From positions 124,001 through 188,000 of the forward strand of contig JBAZPO010000002.1 in NCBI GenBank assembly GCA_041648175.1: a stretch of 64,000 bases of DNA, read 5' to 3'. The position numbers and the translations under genes were made by a program. Positions 33,607 through 41,685 of this stretch are shown here, piece by piece. The notes beneath the pieces were generated by a model, which worked only from the letters and a program-made list of their open reading frames with translations, did not search any database and had not been told where the DNA came from. Source of the stretch: Desulfobaccales bacterium. Its GTDB lineage: Bacteria; Desulfobacterota; Desulfobaccia; Desulfobaccales; 0-14-0-80-60-11. Numbering within the stretch: position 1 is the stretch's first letter; every line of letters starts with the position of its first letter.

Positions 33607-34245
33607 ATGACGAATAAAGCGAAGGTCAGCCCTCTGGATCTGCAAAAAACCGCCGAGCTTCTTCTCGCCCGGCGAATTCAGTTGTCCGAACGTCTGAAGG
33701 AGCTCGAACGGGCGATTGATGATTTCGACCACCAGGAGCGTCGGCTACGAGCTGGGGCCAAGCCCGGGGAACAGGCCCGTCATCTGGATGAGAACTATGT
33801 GCGTCTTGTCGGCAACGCCACCAAGATGCATGCCGAGGCGGTCGGTGAGTTGTGCGAGGTGTCGGGGCTCCTCCGAGCTCTGCCCATTCGGCAGCAGCGT
33901 ACGGCGGTCGATGTCAAGAAGGTGCGCGCGCTCGTCAGCCAACATAACCTGTTCGAACTGGTGCAAAGGACTCGCCAAACCCTCTACGACCAGAATGTCC
34001 TTGGTGAAACCGCATTATGCGAGGCTTGCATCACGGCCTGCACTGAGTGCGTGACCTCATGTGCCAGCTCGTGTATTACGGCCTGCACCTCTGAATGTGT
34101 CGGCGCATGTACGGCGTGTTCACCGAGCGGTGTGACGAGCTGTCTCGACACCCTTGCCATGCAGAGCCTGTTCGACAAACCGGAGAAGACCGGAGACCCG
34201 GTCGAGCTGCGGTTGTTGGCCGACCGGGTCGAGATCGAGTGGTGA
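33607..34245 (+). CDS. Cysteine-rich protein, candidate substrate of the adjacent radical SAM enzyme
   Basis: A 212-aa protein in two parts. Residues 1-135 are helical and charged, probably a coiled-coil leader (LLLARRIQLSERLKELERAI...). Residues 138-179 hold eleven cysteines, mostly spaced every four residues (C-x2-C-x3-C-x2-C-x3-C-x3-C-x3-C-x3-C-x3-C-x2-C-x7-C), with Thr/Ser/Ala between. A short charged tail follows. Cys-x-x-x repeats are known from radical SAM target peptides, but those I know of are much shorter. The radical SAM gene starts one base after the stop. TAGGAGG precedes the ATG. A metal-binding protein is the main alternative. Codon use differs from its neighbours (many TCG, CGT, GCT, CTC). 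Confidence 0.75.
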   Translation: MTNKAKVSPLDLQKTAELLLARRIQLSERLKELERAIDDFDHQERRLRAGAKPGEQARHLDENYVRLVGNATKMHAEAVGELCEVSGLLRALPIRQQRTAVDVKKVRALVSQHNLFELVQRTRQTLYDQNVLGETALCEACITACTECVTSCASSCITACTSECVGACTACSPSGVTSCLDTLAMQSLFDKPEKTGDPVELRLLADRVEIEW

Positions 34246-34246
34246 G

Positions 34247-35686
34247 ATGGCGACACTTCGTCTGCGGGCCCGGGACACTGTGCTGTGCATCTCGCCGTCC
34301 TGGAGGCTTCGAAACGACAAAGGCAGAGTGATTGCCCACAAGTATTCGACCGACGAGACGGGGTGGCACGTCCTTACCCCGGAGACGGGGATAGCGCTGG
34401 CGTTCTTCGACGGCGCCTCGACGCTCAATAGCATCGCCCAGCAGTTGCAAGAGGCCGCAGACATCTCCGAGTTGGCAGCTCGTCGAATCCTCACGCGTAC
34501 CGTCGCCGCTTTCATCAAGGGCAGCGACCCGGTGCTCTGCGAGGCTCGCAATCTCGTCGCTGGCAGCTGGCCGGTCTACCGGCCCGAGGATATGATCGTG
34601 CCACCGTCTCTATTCGAGCCGGATAAGCGCCTCGACGCGCCGCTGTCATTGGTCCTTATGCCGTTTAACCAATGCCGCACCGATTGCCTATACTGCTACG
34701 CAGAACGGAAGCCCATCCCGCGTCGCAACTTGTTAAGCAGCGAGCGCTGGGCTGAGATCCTCAGCGAGGGCGCTGCCGCCGGAACAAACATCGCCGTCTT
34801 CTCCGGCGGCGATCCGATGCTATACCCCGATATCCTCGAACTGCTCGACGTTCTGATCCACTTCGACTACGCTTTTCTCGTTTCGACGAAATCGCCGGTT
34901 GACGCGTCGTTCGCCAAAGCCCTCGCCGCAGCCGGAATAGGCGACCGCTTCTTCCAGATCAGTCTCGACGCCTGGAATTCCGATCTCGCCGATTTCATGG
35001 CGGGGCAGCGGGGCTATCATCGGACGGCTGTCCGGAGCGTCGAGAATCTCGTGGCAGCCGGCATCCGGGTGCGCTTAAATGCGGTTTGCACGCCCCACAA
35101 CTACAAGGACATCCCGTCTCTTTTCGAGGAGGCTCGTCACCTTGGGGTCGCTAAGGCCACTGCGGCAGGCTACGGACGGTCTATGTACCGCCATGACGAT
35201 GGCAAATTCCTGACTCCTGGGCAGATGGACTGGCTGCGAAACGAGATCAGGCAGATCGATGACCGGCAAGAGGACTTCGAGGCTAGATTCAATGGCTCAG
35301 TGATCGACTACAACTTGGAGACAACCGAGGAGAAATGGGGGCGATGGTCAAATCGCTCAAGTTGCAGCGGCGGCCGCTCGTCCCTGACCATCTGCGCCGA
35401 TGGACGCGTCCTTTTATGCGAGCAAATGCCTCAGCAAGACCAATATACCGTCGGCAATCTGCGCGAGCAAGGCCTGCTCGAGGTATGGAATTCACCTCGG
35501 CTCCGCGAGCTTGCCTTTCCAGGCAGGGAGCACTTTCAAAGTACGGCATGCGAGGGCTGCCCTGAGTTCGATGCTTGCCATGGCGGGCTCGGTTACTGTT
35601 TTCGAGATGCTCTCAGCGCCTATGGTTCTGTCTACCAACCCCCTCCGAACTGCCCAAAAGCTCCTCCTTCACCCCGGTTTGCATGA
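34247..35686 (+). CDS. Radical SAM/SPASM maturase with N-terminal PqqD-like domain
   Basis: A 479-aa enzyme. Residues about 20-105 look like a PqqD/RRE winged helix that binds leader peptides (HVLTPETGIALAFFDGASTLNSIAQQLQ). The radical SAM core has C143-x3-C147-x2-C150 in NQCRTDCLYCYAE, SGGDPMLYPD (SAM-binding GGD/P) and ISLDAW. The C-terminal SPASM domain has CSGGRSSLTICADGRVLLC, then CEGCPEFDACHGGLGYC and a last cysteine in PNCP, enough for two auxiliary Fe-S clusters. Such enzymes make thioether or C-C links in ribosomal peptides. Its partner is very likely the Cys-rich protein upstream. Same foreign-looking codon use. Confidence 0.88.
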   Translation: MATLRLRARDTVLCISPSWRLRNDKGRVIAHKYSTDETGWHVLTPETGIALAFFDGASTLNSIAQQLQEAADISELAARRILTRTVAAFIKGSDPVLCEARNLVAGSWPVYRPEDMIVPPSLFEPDKRLDAPLSLVLMPFNQCRTDCLYCYAERKPIPRRNLLSSERWAEILSEGAAAGTNIAVFSGGDPMLYPDILELLDVLIHFDYAFLVSTKSPVDASFAKALAAAGIGDRFFQISLDAWNSDLADFMAGQRGYHRTAVRSVENLVAAGIRVRLNAVCTPHNYKDIPSLFEEARHLGVAKATAAGYGRSMYRHDDGKFLTPGQMDWLRNEIRQIDDRQEDFEARFNGSVIDYNLETTEEKWGRWSNRSSCSGGRSSLTICADGRVLLCEQMPQQDQYTVGNLREQGLLEVWNSPRLRELAFPGREHFQSTACEGCPEFDACHGGLGYCFRDALSAYGSVYQPPPNCPKAPPSPRFA

Positions 35687-35764
35687 GTTCATCGGCTACT
35701 CGCACCGAGGGCAAGGTGGACCAAGCGGGAAGTCCACCGGCTAGCCCGCTACCTCGGAGAATGT

Positions 35765-35828
35765 CTCTTCCCTGCCCTCGATGGTCTTTAAAGCTACCAT
35801 CACCTGACGTCGCACCATTTACGATCTA
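35765..35828 (-). pseudogene. Degraded duplicate fragment of lpxI
   Basis: The stretch TGCCCTCGATGGTCT...GC.ACCA.CA.CTGACG.CGCACCA aligns with bases 38230-38275 inside the intact lpxI gene, in the same orientation, with scattered differences. The remnant lies at the edge of the radical SAM cassette and may mark a recombination breakpoint. Confidence 0.6.
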
Positions 35829-35980
35829 AAGCGGCCAAATCATCATTGCGGCGGGATACTGCCCTGATCAAAATGGTGGATTGAGTGCGGTGGCCACTGC
35901 TTTTTCTCTTTTTTCAAATAACTGGACTTGCTCCTCTGTAGTGAATTACAATCACCCCAACAGAATAGGAGGAGGAAACG

Positions 35981-37483
35981 ATGCAGGTAAGACCATTGGT
36001 CCTCACGCTTTTGGGACTTGTCCCGGCCATTATGCTGGTGACGCTGCCGGGCCTGGCCCAGCAAGCTGCGTCCCCCAGCGCTCCCGCTTCGAAGCAAGAG
36101 GACCGAATGCTGGCCCCGGGCGAGGTGACAGCCTTGAAGGAATGGACCTACTCTCTGGCCGTCCAGGCCGCTACCTGGGGTGGGCCGCTCGTCACTATGT
36201 ACAGCCTGCGTTACAACGATGCCGTGGGGGCGAAGGCCAAAGCGCGGCCGAACCAAATCTGGCGCATGGAGAATATTTCCACCCCGGAGTTGTCCAAGGA
36301 AGCGGGCTATGTCACCCCAAACGTCAATACGGTCTACGGCTTTGGTTTTATGGACCTGAGCCGGGAACCCATCATCCTGAGTGTGCCTGACTCCCAAGGC
36401 CTCTATTATATGGTCGAAATCGTGGATATGTGGACCAACGCCTTCGCCACCATCGGCGGGAAGGCCACCGGCTATAAGGGCGGCAAGTTTGCCCTGGTGG
36501 GTCCGGGTTGGCAGGGCAAACTGCCCAAGGGCCTTAAACGCATCGATTGCCCGACACCCTGGATTTTGCTGCAACCCCGGGTGCATCTCTACGTGAAGGG
36601 TAAGGTGGATTTGGCCAGGGCCAGGCAGGTGCTCGATGAAATCAAGCCGCTGGGCCTGGCGGAATTTAAGGGCAAAAAGGCCCCAGCCGCGCCCAAGTAC
36701 GACTATCCGGCGCCGGATTATGCGAATCCGGATCTGCCTGTGAGTGCTCTGGAATTTAAAGATCCGCTGCAGTTCTGGGAATTATTCTCGCAAGCCTTGA
36801 ACGAAAACCCGCCGCCGCAAGATCAGATAACCGCGCTGCTGCCGATGTTTAAGCCCCTGGGTCTCGAACTCGGCAAGCCCTGGGATCGCACCAAGCTGCC
36901 CGCCGTGGTAGTCGAAGCGATGCAAGAAGGGGCTAAAAATATTGGGCCGATGTTGGCCAGTCAGCCCATCGGCACCTTTTATCAAGGGGCCTTCATCCCC
37001 CCGCCGACCATCGGCAATTCTGGCACGGACTATCGGACCCGGGCCATTGTGGCCCGCGTCGGCCTGACCGCCAACACGCCCGATGAAGCGATCTACTGGA
37101 TGTATCCCCTGGACAGTGAAAGAAATTACCTGACCGGCGCCAAGCAATACGCCATGACCTTTAAGGAGGGACTGCCCTACATCCCGCCCGGCTTCTGGTC
37201 GCTGACGATCTATGATGCCAAGAACAATTACACCATCTTAAACCCCCTCAACCGTTATATGTTGGGGAGCGATACCCCGGGGATGAAGAAAAACCCGGAC
37301 GGTTCCTTTACCATTTACATCCAGAAGGATAACCCCGGCCCTGACAAAGAAGCCAACTGGCTGCCTGCGGGCGACGGACCATTCTACTTGATTGTGCGCT
37401 CCTATGCACCCACGCAGCAGGCGCTGGATATCCTGACCAACGTCAAGGCCTGGCCGGTACCGGCAGTGGTTCCGGTAAAATAA
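35981..37483 (+). CDS. Exported DUF1254/DUF1214 protein
   Basis: A 500-aa protein with a signal peptide (MQVRPLVLTLLGLVPAIMLV, cut near GLAQQ). The N-terminal half matches the DUF1254 pattern (TPNVNTVYGFGFMDLSREPIILSVPD, YYMVEIVDMWTNAFATIG) and the C-terminal part the DUF1214 pattern (YPLDSERNYLTGAKQYAMTF, PPGFWSLTIYD, GDGPFYLIVRSYAP). These proteins are common and mostly uncharacterised; they are probably periplasmic. AGGAGGA precedes the ATG. It is alone between the radical SAM cassette and the lpx block. Confidence 0.85.
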   Translation: MQVRPLVLTLLGLVPAIMLVTLPGLAQQAASPSAPASKQEDRMLAPGEVTALKEWTYSLAVQAATWGGPLVTMYSLRYNDAVGAKAKARPNQIWRMENISTPELSKEAGYVTPNVNTVYGFGFMDLSREPIILSVPDSQGLYYMVEIVDMWTNAFATIGGKATGYKGGKFALVGPGWQGKLPKGLKRIDCPTPWILLQPRVHLYVKGKVDLARARQVLDEIKPLGLAEFKGKKAPAAPKYDYPAPDYANPDLPVSALEFKDPLQFWELFSQALNENPPPQDQITALLPMFKPLGLELGKPWDRTKLPAVVVEAMQEGAKNIGPMLASQPIGTFYQGAFIPPPTIGNSGTDYRTRAIVARVGLTANTPDEAIYWMYPLDSERNYLTGAKQYAMTFKEGLPYIPPGFWSLTIYDAKNNYTILNPLNRYMLGSDTPGMKKNPDGSFTIYIQKDNPGPDKEANWLPAGDGPFYLIVRSYAPTQQALDILTNVKAWPVPAVVPVK

Positions 37484-37978
37484 GCCCTGAGCGCTGGTAT
37501 TTCGCTTTCAAGCCCTGGGAATTCTTGGTGCGGCGTTGATGTTACTCGCCCTGCTGATTCGTCAGTCCATCAAACGCGAGCCAGGCGGCACTGCCGGCAA
37601 CCAGCGCCCTTGATAGAATCCCTCGCTTTGTCGAGCTATCTGGCACCGAGTTGCGTTCAAAGGCCTATTATTGGCAGGCGCAGGCTTTAGCCTGCGCCTG
37701 CACAGGCGAGACGCCTATGCCACCATTTGGATGCGAATTAGTATGAGAGGCGGGCATTTATACTCATTGCCAAAAGAGCCTCTTGCAAAAATGCCGAGCA
37801 TTATAGCAGCAGGCTTTGCCGTGAAAATCCAAATCCCCCTAAATCCCCCTTTTCCAAAGGGGGACTTTTTACCACCATCCCGCAAGATTATCCGGTTTCG
37901 GACACGGAGGTTCAACCGGCGCCTCATACCAAAGTTACGCTCGCAGGGAAACTCTTGTAACGATTGTACCTCGCCCGG
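37484..37978. other. Intergenic region with dispersed repeats
   Basis: 495 bases. A family-C repeat lies at about 37674-37742 and the second copy of the 23253-23380 repeat at 37806-37926. A 40-codon fragment near 37490-37615 (…LGILGAALMLLALLIRQSIK...) reads like the end of a membrane protein but has no proper start. Confidence 0.55.
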
Positions 37979-38788
37979 CTACTCATCAAGGCCCCAGATC
38001 GCTATCTTGGCCCGGTTGGCAATCTCCTGCATCTCGTCGCGGTTGAACATCAGGGTCTTGCCGGCTTCGATGGCCAGCACCGCGGCCTTGACCTCCCGCA
38101 TGGTGTTTATGGTGTCCAGGCCCACCGCGGGCACGTCAAACCGCAAGTCCTGGCCGGGCTTGCTCACCTTGACCACCACAGCGCCGGGGCCGGCCAGAAC
38201 CCCACCCCGGCGGATGGTTTCGTCAGTGCCCTCGATGGTCTCCAGGGCCACCACCATCTGACGCCGCACCACTACGCACTGGCCGATGTCCAGGCGGCCC
38301 AGCTCCTTGGCCGCCCGCAATCCCAAACTGATGTCCTCCAGCTCTGCTTGGTTGGGAGCGTGGCGGGAGAGCTTGCCAGCGGTGGCCATGAGGTCATCCA
38401 GGAAGAGGGTGGAGGGGGCGATGGTGATGCCTTCGGACTCCAGCTCAGCAGCCACGGCCCGCAGCAGGCGGTCATCTTGACCAGCGCCGGCCCGGCGGAC
38501 GACGCTCAAGGCCCGCCAATCCGGACGGAATTCTTTGAAGAGGCGCCCCCGGCTAATGCCGCCGGCCATGACCGCCTGCCGGACTCCGGCTGCCTTGAAG
38601 ATGCGGATGATTTTGCCCAATTGGCCCACGTAAATCCAATGGAACTCGTGAACCAGGGATTCCAGGGCCGGGTCGGTCTCACCCCGGTGGGCCACAACGA
38701 TGACTTGGACGCCCTGCTGCCTGGCGGCCTGAGCAAACAGGAGGGGGAACTGGCCCTTACCCGCGATTAAGCCGATGTTCTCGGACAT
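37979..38788 (-). CDS. lpxI: UDP-2,3-diacylglucosamine diphosphatase LpxI
   Basis: A 269-aa DUF1009/LpxI protein, which hydrolyses UDP-2,3-diacylglucosamine to lipid X in lipid A synthesis; it replaces LpxH in many non-enteric Gram-negatives. Starts IGLIAGKGQFPLLFAQAARQQG; contains VGQLGKIIRIFKAAGVRQAVMAGGI, the DRLLRAVAAELESEGI segment, and the C-terminal TDETIRRGG, KPGQDLRFDVPAVGLDTI and LAIEAGKTLMFNRDEM, all family hallmarks. It overlaps lpxA by 32 bases and is last in the envelope operon. Confidence 0.95.
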   Translation of the reverse strand: MSENIGLIAGKGQFPLLFAQAARQQGVQVIVVAHRGETDPALESLVHEFHWIYVGQLGKIIRIFKAAGVRQAVMAGGISRGRLFKEFRPDWRALSVVRRAGAGQDDRLLRAVAAELESEGITIAPSTLFLDDLMATAGKLSRHAPNQAELEDISLGLRAAKELGRLDIGQCVVVRRQMVVALETIEGTDETIRRGGVLAGPGAVVVKVSKPGQDLRFDVPAVGLDTINTMREVKAAVLAIEAGKTLMFNRDEMQEIANRAKIAIWGLDE

Positions 38789-39572
38789 CCGCCGGGAGCA
38801 GGCCCCGATCCGAAGACTCCAAAAAAACCAGGAGGTGCTGGATTTCCGGAGTTTGGGGCAATTCTTTTTTGATTCTGTTGATGGCTTCTTTCTGATTCAA
38901 ATCAGACAGGAACAGGAGTTCGTAGGCCCGCTTCAAGGGCTGGAGTAAGCTATCCGTAAAACCGTGCCGCTTTAAGCCCACCAGGTTGAGACCTACCAGT
39001 TTGGCCCGGTTGCCCACTGCCATGGCATATGGCGGGACGTCCCGATGTACAGCGGAACACCCGCCTACAAAGGCGTGGCGGCCGATATGGCAAAACTGGT
39101 GCACAGCCGAAAGCCCCCCAAGGATGGCGTAGTCCTCGACGATAATATGTCCCCCCAGAGTGGCGGCGTTTGACATGATCACGCCATTGCCCACCTGGCA
39201 GTCGTGGGCCACGTGGGTGTAGGCCATAAACAGATTGCCGTGGCCGACGCGGGTGATTCCGCCACCGTCGGTTGTACCCCGGTGCAGCGTCGCAAACTCC
39301 CGGATGGTGTTGCCGTCGCCGATGAGCAGGTGCGTTTCCTCCCCCTGAAATTTCAAATCCTGGGGAATTTCGCCGATAACTGCAAATTGGAAGATCTCGC
39401 ACTTAGCTCCGATGGTAGTGAAGTCCCGAATCACCACGTGGGGGCCGATGTGGGTGTCGTGGCCGATTTTTACCCGGCCTTGGATGATACTATAGGGTCC
39501 AACGGTGACCCCCTCAGCCAGCTCCACGGTCTGGTCTATCAGGGCAGTGGGGTGGATTTCGGCCATCCTCAT
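38757..39572 (-). CDS. lpxA: UDP-N-acetylglucosamine acyltransferase LpxA
   Basis: A 271-aa left-handed beta-helix acyltransferase that performs the first step of lipid A synthesis, transferring a hydroxyacyl chain from ACP. The hexapeptide repeats run through the first ~190 residues (IHPTALIDQTVELAEGVTVG...). The catalytic His is in AYTHVAHDCQVGNGVIMSN, and GGLSAVHQFCHIGRHAFVGG is conserved. The C-terminal helical domain contains GLNLVGLKRHGF. The start at 39572 overlaps the fabZ stop (ATGA); a second ATG at 39566 has the better-spaced GGGGAGGG. Confidence 0.96.
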   Translation of the reverse strand: MRMAEIHPTALIDQTVELAEGVTVGPYSIIQGRVKIGHDTHIGPHVVIRDFTTIGAKCEIFQFAVIGEIPQDLKFQGEETHLLIGDGNTIREFATLHRGTTDGGGITRVGHGNLFMAYTHVAHDCQVGNGVIMSNAATLGGHIIVEDYAILGGLSAVHQFCHIGRHAFVGGCSAVHRDVPPYAMAVGNRAKLVGLNLVGLKRHGFTDSLLQPLKRAYELLFLSDLNQKEAINRIKKELPQTPEIQHLLVFLESSDRGLLPADVREHRLNRG

Positions 39573-40024
39573 CCCTCCCCTTGACCCACTGCGGCCATGA
39601 GTTCCCCTTCGGCCACCAGGGTCTGTTCCACAAAGGCCTGGGCCTTCATCTTCCAAAACTTCTTGCCGCCGCGCAGGGATTCCACCTCGATGCGTAATTG
39701 GTCTCCCGGAATCACCGGCTGGCGAAAGCGCATCTTGTCCAGGCCCAGGAGAAAAAGGGAGGAATTACCCTGGTGTTCCGGGACGGACAGGAGGGCCAGG
39801 ATGCCCCCCACCTGGGCCATGGCCTCCGCAATGAGAACGCCAGGCATGATGGGGCGGCCGGGGAAATGCCCCTGAAAAAAGGGCTCGTTGGCACTGACAT
39901 TTTTCACCCCCACCACGCGTTTGCCCAACTCCAGGCTGATGATGCGGTCCACCAGCAGAAAGGGGTAGCGATGAGGGAGAAGCCGTTGAATTTCATCTAT
40001 GGATAGGGTCTGAGGCGCGGTCAT
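39569..40024 (-). CDS. fabZ: 3-hydroxyacyl-ACP dehydratase FabZ
   Basis: A 151-aa hot-dog-fold dehydratase of type II fatty acid synthesis. It has the expected LPHRYPFLLVDRI with the catalytic histidine, EPFFQGHFPGRPIMPGVLIAEAMAQVGG with the catalytic glutamate, and FRQPVIPGDQLRIEVE. It lies between lpxD and lpxA with 4-base overlaps on both sides, the classical lpxD-fabZ-lpxA order, which couples lipid A and phospholipid acyl supply. Confidence 0.96.
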   Translation of the reverse strand: MTAPQTLSIDEIQRLLPHRYPFLLVDRIISLELGKRVVGVKNVSANEPFFQGHFPGRPIMPGVLIAEAMAQVGGILALLSVPEHQGNSSLFLLGLDKMRFRQPVIPGDQLRIEVESLRGGKKFWKMKAQAFVEQTLVAEGELMAAVGQGEG

Positions 40025-41064
40025 GATTCCGGCTCCTGCTTCAGTTGGGCTGCGAGTTCTATGACGCGCTGTTCCAGTTGCTTAAGCCTCCGGTAAATGT
40101 CCGGCAATTTTGGGATATGCCCCATTTGCTGGAGCCATTCCCGTTGCGGCCGCGTCGGGGAGCCGGAGACTATCTGGCCTGCAGGGATGGAGTGGTGCAC
40201 CCCGGATTGGGCGCCCACCTGGACCCCATCTCCCACTTCAAGGTGGCCGGCCACACCCACCTGTCCCGCCAAGACTACACCCTTTCCCAATTTGGTGGAC
40301 CCGGATATCCCCACCTGGGCCACCAGTAGGGAATAGTCTCCCACCTGGACGTTGTGGGCCAGGTGCACCAGGTTGTCCATCTTGACACCTTGCCCCACAC
40401 GGGTGGCACCCAGGGCTCCCCGGTCAATGGTACAATTGGCCCCGATCTCCACGTCGTCTGCGATGATAACGGTGCCCAGTTGGGGAATCTTCACGTGGCC
40501 CGCGTCTGACGGCACAAACCCGAAGCCGTCGGAGCCGATCACCGTGCCGCTGTGAATGATGCACCGCGCGCCCACTGTACACCGCTCCCTTATGGTGACG
40601 TTGGGATAGACCAGGGTGTCGACGTCGATTTTGACTTCTTCGCCGATGACGCAGCCAGGCATGATGATGACCCGGTCGCCCAATTCGGCGCCAGCCCCGA
40701 TAAAGGCCAGGGGCGCGATGGAGACTTCCTGGCCCAGTTTGACTCCCTCTCCCAGATAGGCCAGATCGCTGACCCCGGGCCAACGCCGCAAGGGAGGCGC
40801 AAAGAGGGCCGCTACCCTGGCATAGGCCAGATAAGGATGGGGCACGATGATCAGGGGCCGCGGTAGCTCGGCATATTCCCGGGAGACGATGAAGGCCGCG
40901 GCCCGGCTCTGATCCACCAGGCGGGTGAAGCGCTTCTGGGCGATGAAGGTAATCTCCCGGTCAGTGGCCTGATCTATGGGGGCAATGCCCTCAATGACAA
41001 GATCGGCCGGTCCGTGGAGTTCTCCTCCCAGGAAGACCGCCAGTTCGCCCAGAGTGCGTGTCAT
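40021..41064 (-). CDS. lpxD: UDP-3-O-acylglucosamine N-acyltransferase LpxD
   Basis: A 347-aa acyltransferase for the third step of lipid A synthesis. The N-terminal uridine-binding domain (about residues 1-100, with IDQATDREITFIAQKR) precedes a long left-handed beta helix. The conserved GSDGFGFV motif and the catalytic His in NLVHLAHNVQVGDYSLLVAQVG are present. The C-terminal helix (YRRLKQLEQRVIELAAQLKQ) closes the protein. Follows ompH after 31 bases. Confidence 0.96.
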   Translation of the reverse strand: MTRTLGELAVFLGGELHGPADLVIEGIAPIDQATDREITFIAQKRFTRLVDQSRAAAFIVSREYAELPRPLIIVPHPYLAYARVAALFAPPLRRWPGVSDLAYLGEGVKLGQEVSIAPLAFIGAGAELGDRVIIMPGCVIGEEVKIDVDTLVYPNVTIRERCTVGARCIIHSGTVIGSDGFGFVPSDAGHVKIPQLGTVIIADDVEIGANCTIDRGALGATRVGQGVKMDNLVHLAHNVQVGDYSLLVAQVGISGSTKLGKGVVLAGQVGVAGHLEVGDGVQVGAQSGVHHSIPAGQIVSGSPTRPQREWLQQMGHIPKLPDIYRRLKQLEQRVIELAAQLKQEPES

Positions 41065-41095
41065 GAAACCTTTAGGGGTCGAAGTAGTGCGCCTC

Positions 41096-41602
41096 TTAGA
41101 ATTTGCTGCGCACCTTATCGGTAATATCTAGCTTGGGATCCATATACAGCAGCCCGGAATTGCGCTTGTCCAGGACGAGATCCAGCTTTTCCGCCGCGGC
41201 CACGCCTTTCACCGCGGTTTCCAATTTTTGGAACAACGGCTTGAGTTGCTCTTCCTGGTACTGTGACAGTTGTTTTTCAGCGTCGGCGCCTTGACGCTGA
41301 AACTCCTGCATCTTCTTTTCCAGCTCTTCGCCCTTTTTCTTGCGGGCGTCTTCTTTCATCATGCCCGCCTGTTTCTGAAATTCTTCGACTTGCTTTGCCA
41401 GCTCCTGACGCCTCTGGGCAAACGGCTTACCTAATTCTTCGGACTTACGTTTGATGCTGTCCTGGACCCGCTTCCCGTCGGCGGATTTGGAGACGACATC
41501 CATACCGTCGACCACGCCAACCTTGAATTCAGCGTGCGCCGCGCAGAGCGGCGTCAAAATCAAAGCCGCAGTTATCAAAAGCCCCACACCCACTTTAGAC
41601 AT
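41096..41602 (-). CDS. skp: OmpH/Skp periplasmic chaperone
   Basis: A 168-aa precursor with a signal peptide (LLITAALILTPLCAAHA). The mature chain starts EFKVGVVDGMDVV and is dominated by a charged coiled coil (EELGKPFAQRRQELAKQVEEF...), the tentacles of the Skp trimer that hold outer-membrane proteins in the periplasm. It ends with LDLVLDKRNSGLLYMDPKLDIT, the typical C-terminal strand pair. It lies between bamA and lpxD, as in most Gram-negatives. Confidence 0.92.
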   Translation of the reverse strand: MSKVGVGLLITAALILTPLCAAHAEFKVGVVDGMDVVSKSADGKRVQDSIKRKSEELGKPFAQRRQELAKQVEEFQKQAGMMKEDARKKKGEELEKKMQEFQRQGADAEKQLSQYQEEQLKPLFQKLETAVKGVAAAEKLDLVLDKRNSGLLYMDPKLDITDKVRSKF

Positions 41603-41685
41603 GCAAACCTCCTGAGTTTCTCGTACTAAAATGATTCCCCGGCGGCTACCTAACCAGGGAAGTTGTCCTCATCATGCTCAGGGCT

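Noticed and set aside
37490..37615. Fragment reading LGILGAALMLLALLIRQSIK
   Set aside because: Looks like a membrane protein tail, but has no start and stops on both sides; kept only as a note in the intergenic entry.
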